From Iris pallida (taxonomy: Eukaryota > Streptophyta > Magnoliopsida > Asparagales > Iridaceae): a stretch of 64,000 nt of DNA. Numbering within the stretch: the first letter of the stretch is position 1; each line of letters starts with the position of its first letter. Both the position numbers and the translations under genes were made by a program. The stretch is taken from contig JANAVB010002199.1 of NCBI GenBank assembly GCA_029216955.1, forward strand, positions 13,022,417 to 13,086,416. The letters are read 5' to 3'. Shown in pieces: positions 21,541 through 30,500 of this stretch. The notes beneath the pieces are model-generated. The model worked only from the letters and a program-made list of their open reading frames with translations. It did not search any database and was not told the DNA's origin.

Positions 21541-22489
21541 TTCCAGTAACTCATCCCTGATCCCGTCCTCAGCCGACCCACCCCCGCCGATATTCGTAGC
21601 CAAGCTTCGTCCGGACCTGGCGCCTGCCAAGTCGCCTTTCGTCCCAGACGTCAATCTCCCGGATATAGAGTACTCTCAGGAGTCCAGCGTACCCTCGGTA
21701 CCATTCACCGACAAGGAGATGTCCTCACTATCGAAATCTTTCCCCCACGCATTCATCCTAAAATTTTCATCCGGGTGTCCCAAGCTCCACAGGGTGCAGG
21801 AGACAATTGCCAGCTGGAAACTCACAGCGGATTACCGTATTGCCCTCCTTGATCCTAAACATATTCATCTTCACCTCTCATCCGACTTAGACCATAAAAC
21901 AGTCTGGTCCAAAGGCACGTACAGGATTGACACCCATCAGATGAAGATCATCAAGTGGTCAGCTAGCTTTAGCACTAAAGAAGACTCAGCGACAGTTGCC
22001 GCCTGGATCACTCTGCCTAATCTGCCCCTCATCTGCTTCGTTCCAGCGGCTCTCAGGCATATCGCCAACTCTTTCGGCACGTATGTGGCCTCAGCCCCTG
22101 AGACCAGCAACCTCACCAAAGCCCACTACGCCAAAATCTGCGTGGAACTTAATCTCAGCACCGAACCACCCAATTTTATCAACATCGAACTGGGCAACCG
22201 AACCCACACCCAACAAATCCTCTATGACAACCACATCATGTTCTGCAACCACTACCACTTAAAAGGTCATCTCACGAGGCACTGCCACCGACTTCATCCA
22301 GAACTAAAGAAGAAACAACCCAGAAAAGACAGCGAGCCTACTGAGGAGAAGACACCCATGCCACCGCTCCTACAACGCCCGAATTCACACACTCGATTCG
22401 GCTCCGGAGATGACTCGACCGATAGGAGCGAATCTCCCAGCACAGCATTGATCCCCCACTGCACTCAACCTCTCACCATATCCAACTAA
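21541..22489 (+). pseudogene. LINE ORF1, DUF4283-type RNA-binding part and zinc knuckle
   Basis: Continues ORF1 after solo LTR A. The segment HIHLHLSSDLDHKTVWSKG...MKIIKWSASF...AWITLPNLPL (about 21860-22030) fits the DUF4283 domain usual in plant L1 ORF1 proteins. ARICVELNL-like sequence (AKICVELNLS) follows. A zinc knuckle at about 22240-22290 reads CNHYHLKGHLTRHC, with Tyr in place of the expected second Cys. The frame ends at TAA 22487-22489 in SN*FDALDSED, where related proteins usually continue with a basic residue, so this is probably a nonsense change and ORF1 originally ran further. ORF1 proteins coat LINE RNA. Confidence 0.8.
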
Positions 22490-22644
22490 TTCGATGCTCT
22501 TGATTCAGAGGATACAGAACACCCAGAGGAGACTGCCTCCCCTCCGCCGAATGTGCGCTCACCGAGTTTCTACCCAATCCGGTTGGTGTAGAACAGTTCA
22601 CTGATACCACCAAAGCCAAACGACAGCTCACCATCGAAGATCCC

Positions 22645-23174
22645 GTGGTAGAGGCACTAGCTATTCTAGGGCCAGACCTTGTTCAGAGGGGGCTCCAGGT
22701 CCTTGTCGCGGCCTTCCCCCTCCAGCAATCTAATCTCCTGACAGGGAGCACCAGTGACTCCATAATCATCCCACCAGAGAATCCTATCCTGGACTCGGTC
22801 GAGGAATCGGTCAATCATCAACAGACCGTGCAGGAGCAACCATGTAACGACCACCTACCCTCAACGGAGGCAGGACCTTCTACCTCGAGTGAGGCCAATA
22901 CAAACCACGGACCCACTGTAACCACTACCATCCAAACCAGATCCGCCGCCAAGCGGAACAAAAAAAACTCCACAACTTCCTTAATGCTTAACATCCTATC
23001 CTGGAATGTCCGCGGTCTGGCGAACAAATCGACGTTAAGGAGAATTATCAATCTGCAGAAAATCCACAAGATCGACATCCTCATCATTCTTGAACCCAAA
23101 ATCCCCTCCAAAAGATTAAAATCCATCCAACTGCAACTGGGCCTTCCTGTGGTCATAGCCGGCATACATGATAT
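22645..23174 (+). pseudogene. LINE linker and start of ORF2 endonuclease domain
   Basis: A Ser/Thr/Pro-rich linker leads to ILSWNVRGLANKSTLRRI (from about 22990), the N-terminus of an apurinic-type endonuclease as found in plant L1 ORF2, with Asn in SWNVRG and the acidic position in ILEPKIPSK. The domain is cut by Tat-2 after VIAGIHDI. The frame resumes as WILCTKDVKLGVIH at 37423 once one GATAT copy is removed. The endonuclease nicks target DNA to prime reverse transcription. Confidence 0.8.
23170..23174. repeat. Target duplication GATAT, left of Tat-2
   Basis: Perfect match to GATAT at 37418-37422. Confidence 0.95.
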
Positions 23175-24249
23175 TGTAGGATGTATTATGACACGCTGTT
23201 ATTTTTCATCCATACGCTTAAAGACAGATGACAGTTGAAGCCATACGCTCAATTCAGGATTGTACGCTCATTCAAAAGCCATACGCTCAGTAAATATTTT
23301 ATTATTTACTGAAGTGACAGCACAGCATATGTTTAAATGAGGAATGAATCTGACACTTCATCTTTCGTGCAAAGACAGCTGTCACGAGAAAAGTAACCGT
23401 CGTATAGGTTTTCAAAGAGTCGGTTTTATCTTTTACGAGGACAACTCAGCAGCCTTCATAAATACAAAAGCCATCATTACTGTCAGTTTTGACAGTCTGT
23501 CAGCCGTCAAATCCGCAGTCACGACGCTCGAGAAGATTTTGTCAGTTATGGGAAGATATGGTGTACCAAAGAAGATTGATGATAGCCACGTGGCCACTTC
23601 TCCAGTGAGCGTATCGACCTCACATGACTCCTTCTTCACACAGTCAAGTGAGCGTATGGACCTCACATGATTCCTTGCTAAACAAGCGAGCGTATGACCT
23701 CACATGACTCCTTGCCCATAAAGTGAGCGTATGGATTTCATATGGCACTACGCTGTCCAAGTCAGCGTATAAATTCTCCTTCAACAAGGCAGCGTATTAC
23801 AGCAACCATATCCAGGATTACAGTCAACACACGTTCTCACGTGTCCTGTACCAGTTATCCACTTCTCTAGAAGTTATGCAACGTGGCATCCAGGCCATCA
23901 ATCTCTCCGGAACATGCTCCATTACTTTCAACCGCACGCTAATGTGTCTCCATCAGAATTCGCCACGCGTCCCTGCAGTTATGCACACGTCAAGTAACTA
24001 CCTGAGCGTATGCTTAAGGACAGTTATCCTGAACTCTATAAAAAAGAGTTTCTTCATCTTCATCAGACACTACAGGTCATTTTCAGAGAGAACAGAGAGA
24101 TTGCCCAGTTGCTGTCCAAGTTCTTCAAAGTTCGAGTTTTCTTCATCGCATCGTCCAAGGGATAAAGTAATCGTCTTCTAGATTAGATTCCTACAGTTGT
24201 AATTTTCTCAGATACAAAATAAATAAAGTGAATTTATTTATGGAAAACA
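23175..24249 (+). repeat. 5' LTR of Tat-2 (1075 bp)
   Basis: TGTAGGATG ... GGAAAACA. It contains many copies of CATACGCTCA, GAGCGTATG and relatives, several followed by a CCTCACATGACTCCTTG phrase, and a TATA box (24037-24044). By hand comparison it differs from the 3' LTR by about 8 substitutions (0.7%) and a 5-bp indel near the start. Confidence 0.95.
24037..24044 (+). promoter_or_regulatory. TATA box of the Tat-2 5' LTR
   Basis: TATAAAAA in ACTCTATAAAAAAGAG, about 860 bp into the LTR. The same site in the 3' LTR is 37205-37212. Transcription from here gives an R-U5 of about 180 bp. Confidence 0.65.
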
Positions 24250-26930
24250 AATTGGCGACTCTGCTGGAGAAAGCTGTCTCCTCCAATGAGATAGCAACAA
24301 CTCAATGCGATACTTCGTCGATCGGCTTGACGAAGAAGACGATGGTTGTACAATTCGACCAATCGGCTTATGAAGAAATGCTCAAGGCGAAGGAGGGCCG
24401 CACTACTTCCTCCGCTCTTCCTGTTGCCAAGAAGAAGGGACACTCCGTCTATGTCCCCAAGTCTTCTGCAACAATCCGAGACGCTTCTGTCACTTCTCAT
24501 GCTGACAAGAACACGTCTTCAACTTCCATGAAGCACACTTCGGCTTCTCGGAACACGGCAACAGTGGTTTCCCCTAGTCACGCTGACAAAATTGGTTCTT
24601 TAACCAAGTCAATGTGTCCAAGGAAAACCATCTCTGGACATATCAAGGTCCCTTCTCCCTCCATTCTTACGACAGCAGCCGGCTCTTTAGCCATTGATGA
24701 CTCTGAGCGTATGGCATTCAAAGGGCAGCGTACGGCAAAGGCAGCGTACAAAAGCCAACATCAGGCAGCGTACGCTGAGCCAAAGCCAGTGTATGCTAAT
24801 AAAAAGGCAGCGTATGACCAGAAGTCCAAACTGAAGTCAGCGTATGCTAACAAATACAGTCCTTTGACTGTTTCTGAAAATCAAATTGGGGGTTCTCTTC
24901 CACAGAACATACAAATGATTCCCCCTCAACTTGCACATCTTGTGCCAACCAAGGAGAAAGACTCTTTAGTCAACTCCTCTACTCCTAAGGTCTTTACCTC
25001 TGGAGTTAATTTGACTAGTACTCTTACTAGATCAAACAATGGAAAATGCCTTTTGGCTAATTCCTCCAAAGATGGATTATTACCGACTCCTAGTCGGAAT
25101 AATACTCATCTTCCTTCCCTCAAAATTTCTCGGTCTGAGAAAGGCAAATTACAAGTATCCAAGACTGATATTAAAGTCAAATCTCCCACGGATCTTCGTA
25201 ATAAGCTTAATCAGAATCGGTTCGGTTCCACTGAGACAAGTATATTAGACCCTGATGCAGAATATGCCAAGAACTATGTGGCTCAAATTAATCAGTCTTT
25301 ATACACTCAGGAACCAAGAAGACAGAAGAACAAAAGACAAGTTTCTACACAGAAACTATCTTCAAATACTTCCCAATCTGTTCCTACAGATCTCCGAGAA
25401 TATTTGCAAAATAAACAGAGAATTGACACTCCATCTGGCTATGACATTGCCCATATTCGCCATGAAAAGCATGGTTGTGACTTCCAACCTCGGGTTGTCA
25501 TCCAATGTTGTTGTTCACCAAAAAGACAATCTATTTTCGAACGGATTCAATATGAACCAATGTTGGATGAAGATGAACCTCTTTATGCTTCTGTCAACAT
25601 GACTTTCAGAAACATTGGGGGTAGCATACGGTCTGATGCTATATCAGACTCTGAAGATGGTGTTTATCTCGGCACTCGATCCAGGACCGGAGCCTTGACC
25701 AGAGCCTCTTCTTCTTCTCATCCAAGTGGTAATCCGGAGATCACAGAAGACTTCCTTGGAGAGTCCAATTTTCCAGTATTGACTCCTGTAAAAAGCCCTG
25801 GAAAAGATGCTGATTCATACAGTGATGATTCAGAACAGACTGTTTCATCATCTATTCCTCGAATGATTACCACTTACATGGCAGAAAGTGATCATGAACC
25901 TTCGACTAGCAATGATGCTCATGAACAGAGGATTTCTTCTTTAGAACAACAATTACGAGCTATGGCAGATACATTGAGTGCTATGCACACTCTAATGCAG
26001 GCTCAACAACAGACAGCACCACCAGTGGTATTGAATACCCCTGTTGTTCCAAACCCCGAACCCTCTACTATTCCGAGGGTACAATCTAATGTTCCTGTAC
26101 AAACCACCCCAAGTCACTCTGGAGCTGGGGGTGGTACATATGCTGCAGTCCCTCCTCCCAATTACACTCTACAAGCCACAACTCCACAATCTTCGGGAGT
26201 TGTCTCTGAAGAATTGAAGAATCTCAAAACTCAATTCGAGGCATTCAAACAGAAGGATGGTTTACAAAGGTTAGGCATCAAACAGCCTTATCCGATAGAA
26301 TGGAAGCAGGTATCGTATCCACCAAAATACAAACCTCCGACCATCTCTTTCTATGATGGGACAACCTCTCCAAGTCAGTTCATTAATCATTTTGAGGTAA
26401 TGACTGATCAACTGCAACCAAGTGACGCCCTCCTTACTCGGGTGTTCATTGGATGTCTCAAAGGAACGGCTTATGAATGGTATAGAAGTCTCCCTGATGG
26501 GTGCATTACCTCATTTGCCGGTTTTAAGCAAATGTTTCTTGAACGATTCTACGAAGGGCTCAATGATATGACCATGTCGGCCCTCATAAGAATCAAACAG
26601 AAGAATAATGAGACCACTGAGGAATTTATTGAGAGATTCAGAAGAGAAGCCCTCAAAATGCCTCTTGGAACTCCCGATGCTGTTACGATCGACACTTGCA
26701 AGTCGAACCTCTTACCAATTATCAGTATGTGGACAGGGTCCACTCAGTTCCAAGATTGGCCTTCATTCATCGTTAGTGCCAAGGCTGCCGAGGTCAGTGC
26801 TGAGACCTTCAAGGGTCTGGGGGTACAAATGGCTCCCAAAGAATCAAATCAGAGTGCTAGCAATAGTACTCGACCCAACAATCGCAAAGGGAAAGAAGCT
26901 CTTGAAGTCAATCTCCAAAACAGTAGTTAA
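24240..26930 (+). CDS. Tat-2 Gag (capsid part), ends at in-frame TAA
   Basis: The first ATG (24240) lies inside the last 10 bases of the LTR and the frame runs through the primer binding site. The next ATG is near 24342. The first 550 residues are Ser/Thr/Lys-rich and disordered. Around 24705-24850 the element's GCGTATG motif is built into the frame as repeated (A/S)AY. A short helical stretch near 25930 precedes the retrotransposon gag domain (about 26280-26800: PPTISFYDGTTSPSQFINHF...AYEWYRSLP...LERFYEG...EEFIERFRREAL). Gag forms the virus-like particle. A TAA at 26928-26930 separates this part from the nucleocapsid part in the same frame; readthrough or a recent mutation are both possible. 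Confidence 0.85.
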   Translation: MENKLATLLEKAVSSNEIATTQCDTSSIGLTKKTMVVQFDQSAYEEMLKAKEGRTTSSALPVAKKKGHSVYVPKSSATIRDASVTSHADKNTSSTSMKHTSASRNTATVVSPSHADKIGSLTKSMCPRKTISGHIKVPSPSILTTAAGSLAIDDSERMAFKGQRTAKAAYKSQHQAAYAEPKPVYANKKAAYDQKSKLKSAYANKYSPLTVSENQIGGSLPQNIQMIPPQLAHLVPTKEKDSLVNSSTPKVFTSGVNLTSTLTRSNNGKCLLANSSKDGLLPTPSRNNTHLPSLKISRSEKGKLQVSKTDIKVKSPTDLRNKLNQNRFGSTETSILDPDAEYAKNYVAQINQSLYTQEPRRQKNKRQVSTQKLSSNTSQSVPTDLREYLQNKQRIDTPSGYDIAHIRHEKHGCDFQPRVVIQCCCSPKRQSIFERIQYEPMLDEDEPLYASVNMTFRNIGGSIRSDAISDSEDGVYLGTRSRTGALTRASSSSHPSGNPEITEDFLGESNFPVLTPVKSPGKDADSYSDDSEQTVSSSIPRMITTYMAESDHEPSTSNDAHEQRISSLEQQLRAMADTLSAMHTLMQAQQQTAPPVVLNTPVVPNPEPSTIPRVQSNVPVQTTPSHSGAGGGTYAAVPPPNYTLQATTPQSSGVVSEELKNLKTQFEAFKQKDGLQRLGIKQPYPIEWKQVSYPPKYKPPTISFYDGTTSPSQFINHFEVMTDQLQPSDALLTRVFIGCLKGTAYEWYRSLPDGCITSFAGFKQMFLERFYEGLNDMTMSALIRIKQKNNETTEEFIERFRREALKMPLGTPDAVTIDTCKSNLLPIISMWTGSTQFQDWPSFIVSAKAAEVSAETFKGLGVQMAPKESNQSASNSTRPNNRKGKEALEVNLQNSS
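24250..24270 (+). promoter_or_regulatory. Primer binding site of Tat-2
   Basis: TTGGCGACTCTGCTGG begins two bases after the LTR end. It resembles the TGGCGACTC... sites reported for Tat/Ogre elements (tRNA-Arg type), but I have not matched it to a tRNA end. The gag frame reads through it. Confidence 0.6.
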
Positions 26931-27551
26931 GAGGTAAAGACTACCCAAGCTACTTCAGCTCCAACAAATCAACAACAGAGATCTCCTCGGCCGAAAGAAG
27001 AATATTCTTTCGATGATGACGATGTTCAGGGTATCTTTGAATGCTTACTCAAAGGTAATAAAATTCAATTGCCAAAAATTAAAAAGCCTGATGAAGCCAA
27101 TAAGACAGATCATCTAAAATACTGTCCATATCATAGAATGCTGGGTCATACAATCCGGTCTTGCTATGTATTAAAAGGGAAGATTCAAGAGATGATTAAA
27201 TCAGGAGCTGTGACATTAACACCCAAAGACAAAACAGTCACAGCAAATGTAATTTCAATGCAGTTCGGTGACTTCCCTCCCTTAATGGTAGAAAGTGGGA
27301 TTGTTCCTATCCCCAAAGCAACTCTCGAAGTTATAAACATCCCACCAGCACAGAATGATGGACTTGTTCCTGTCACAACTAAGAAGGGAGAAATCATGTG
27401 GATTCACCCAGACTTAAAGACAGAGTTTGAGACGTCTTCCTCTTCTCCTCGGAAGATTTCCTCATCTAAAAAGAAGTTCGGGAAAACTAAGTCATGCAAT
27501 GTGACTTCTAGTTTTACACCCGATTTTTATCTAACCTCTACTTTCATCTAA
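26931..27551 (+). CDS. Tat-2 nucleocapsid part, between two in-frame TAA codons
   Basis: Same frame as Gag and Pol. An acidic stretch (FDDDDVQGIFECLL) is followed by a zinc knuckle of CX2HX4HX4C type, CPYHRMLGHTIRSC (near 27120-27165), typical of plant Tat and Athila polyproteins, and by a Lys/Ser-rich tail. The frame stops at TAA 27549-27551. That TAA is part of CATCTAAGCAG, preceded by CTAACCTCTACTTT, which looks like a branch point, pyrimidine tract and 3' splice site. Splicing at 27556 would remove the stop. Confidence 0.75.
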   Translation, partial: EVKTTQATSAPTNQQQRSPRPKEEYSFDDDDVQGIFECLLKGNKIQLPKIKKPDEANKTDHLKYCPYHRMLGHTIRSCYVLKGKIQEMIKSGAVTLTPKDKTVTANVISMQFGDFPPLMVESGIVPIPKATLEVINIPPAQNDGLVPVTTKKGEIMWIHPDLKTEFETSSSSPRKISSSKKKFGKTKSCNVTSSFTPDFYLTSTFI

Positions 27552-30500
27552 GCAGGAAATTCACTCTCTACGAAGATAAAATCTGTACCTCAAATTGAAG
27601 ATAGGTACAAACCTGCTTTTCATTTATACAGTTCACAGTCTTGTGAATTGATGGCGAAGATGGGTTATGATCTAGCCACTGCCCCAGGTTTGAACTCAGG
27701 CAAGGGACTCCGAGCACCTTTGGCCATCACCATGAGACATAATCAATCTCGTGTTGGCCTTGGTTTCTGGAATGAAGCTTTCATCAAACATAAAAGAACC
27801 AAGAGCAAAATAAAGAATTGCAGCATGGTTTCCATAGACCTTGAACCAGAATCTGAAGTTGAAGTTCATGCTGGAACTCGGTCAGGAAAAGTATATTTGA
27901 AAGATTATGCTGAAGTTCCTGAAGAAATTTCTGACGTTCCTCCGGTTACAGCTTCAACTCCAGTCTCTACTGAAGAGCCTTTAAATGTTCCTGTTGAGAC
28001 AGTTCCTTCTAAACCAACAGCAGCTGACAAAGGCAAACAACAAGTCCGCTTCGACAAACCATTGAAGAAGTCATCTCCTACAGGACTTGAAAAGCCTTAT
28101 AATTTTGATATATTGGCTCAACTAGCCAATACCCCAGCTAAATTATCAATCTTCGAGCTCTTACGCCTCTCTAAAGAGACTCGAGAAACTTTAAGTGAAG
28201 CACTGCTGCAAGCAGAAACCTGCTTAACTCTTCTCAAGAAGTTGGAAACAGGACCTGTTTCTCATTGCCGTAATGTATTGGAATTTATTCCAAACATTAC
28301 CTTTACGCAGGACGATATGCTGCTAGAGGATAATCGACATGATCGTCCTTTATATCATACAGGATATATTGATTCTATGAAGGTTGATCGTTTACTGATT
28401 GATCCAGGATCCGCTCTCAGTATTATGCCAAAGGCTATGTTAGATGCATTGAAGATACCTGTGCATAGTCTTTCCATTACTATCACTACCATCTTGGGAT
28501 TCAATCAAGGAAAAAGTGAGCCTTTAGGCAAGATTCGCCTTAAATTTCAAATAGGCGATCTTCGTACTAAGGTTACTTTTTACATCATCGACAATCATGG
28601 TTGCTCATACAATGCTCTATTGGGGAGACCTTTCTTGCATGAACATAATGTCGTTCCTTCAACCCTTCATCAGTGCTTCAAATATGTTGATGATAATGGA
28701 GAGGTTCAAAAAGAAGTGGCAGATCTTTACCCATTCAAAGGAGTCGAAGCTTACTTCAATGACGCTCGCATGTACAAAGATGAATACTCGAAAGTCTTAC
28801 AAGCTATGGATAATGAAGATGAGACATCCAAAGTTGACACTTTTGTTATTCCTGTAAAAGGGCGTATCACTCCTCCGCAGTCTGTTAGATCATCCGAAGA
28901 AGGCTCACTGATAATTTCGGTCAGTGGACGTACTACTTCATCATCTGCCCAGGCCTCACTGATAATTCCTGTCAGTGGACGCACTACTGCACCATCTTCC
29001 CAAGATTCACAAAATTCGCTGATCATTCCTGTCAGTGGACTCATCACTCCCCCTCCATCTTCTCAGGCTAGATCAGATACTCTAGTCATTCCAGTCAGTG
29101 GACGTATTACTTATCCACGGTCTTCTCCAAGGGAGCTCACCTCTTTTGAGCCTTTTGTTATCGATCTTAATCGAAACAAAAATTCTAACTGTTCTTCTTC
29201 CTCCCCCTTTGTCATTAATCTGACTAAGTCTGATAAGGCTCAGCCTTCTGTTGTAAATACAGCATCTAGTATTAATGAAGCATCTCCTTTGCAGTATATT
29301 GATGTTTGTGGTTATGTACAAAGTTATTTACAATTGCTAAATAGCTTAGAGCCACTAACTATAGGAGTTGTTCAAGCTCTTCATACAAACGTATCATTAG
29401 ATTCTATACAGAAATCATACTTTGTGGTCCCCAGTCGAAAGAAGGGAGAAAATCCAATATTTTTCTACAAAGGACCTCAGAATCCTCCTAATCTGGAGGA
29501 GGATGATATAAATGACGATACTGGAAGGTTACAACTGCGTCGCTACAGTCAGCAATCCAAAAATATCATCAAGAATATGGGTTATGACTTCAGAACCGGC
29601 CTCAATAATGGAAAAGGAAGAAGGATGCCTGTTCGAATTCCTCCATTAAAATACGGAAGGACAAAATGTGGTTTAGGTTACATTGCTCCTACTGCCTTTA
29701 TCAACATAGTCCATGAAGATTCAAAATTCAATAAAGACGAACAATCTGAAGATGAACGATCTGAGTCTTCTGATTCTCTCTCTTGGGATTCTGACACGAG
29801 TGTTGGCGATCTTCATCGCTCCATTCTATCCATCAATATGGTCTCTGTTGATGGCCCACAAGAAAATGATGAAGATGAGGATGATTTTGAAATATCACCC
29901 GAATCAGAACAATGGGCTCAAAGATTAGATGATCAATGGGAATTCAGGTTCGAGCAGAGGGAACCTCCTACCGAAGATAAACTGATCCAAATTGATGTTG
30001 GTGAAGAAGGTTCTCCTAAACCAATATTCATCAGTGAAAGTCTTTCAGAAACATATAAGCAAGACATGATCAAGCTTATTCGTGATTATATCGATGTCTT
30101 CGCCTGGAGCTACGAGGATATGCCAGGACTAGATCCGAAGATCGCAATGCACAAACTCAATATCATGCCAAATGCTAAACCGGTCAAACAGCAACAGCGA
30201 CGATTTCGTCCAGACATTATGAATGCAATTGAAGCTGAAGTCAACAAGCTTATGGCTTCTGGATTTATTCGAGAGGAACAACATCCTGACTGGGTGGCTA
30301 ACATCGTTCATGTCCTTAAAAAGACTGGCAAGATCCGAGTCTGTATAGACTTTCGCGATCTCAATACAGCTTGTCCTAAAGACGAGTTTCCTCTTCCAAT
30401 TACTGATGTTATGATCGACAATACATGTGGTTTCGAACGAATGTCATTTATGGATGGGTATTCGGGATACAACCAAATCAAAATGTTTCCGGATGATGAA

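Noticed and set aside
23344..24181. ORFs of 108 and 152 residues in the Tat-2 LTR, repeated at 36512 and 36891
   Set aside because: Both LTR copies carry them by descent; one is interrupted in the 3' copy. No domain or start context supports translation.
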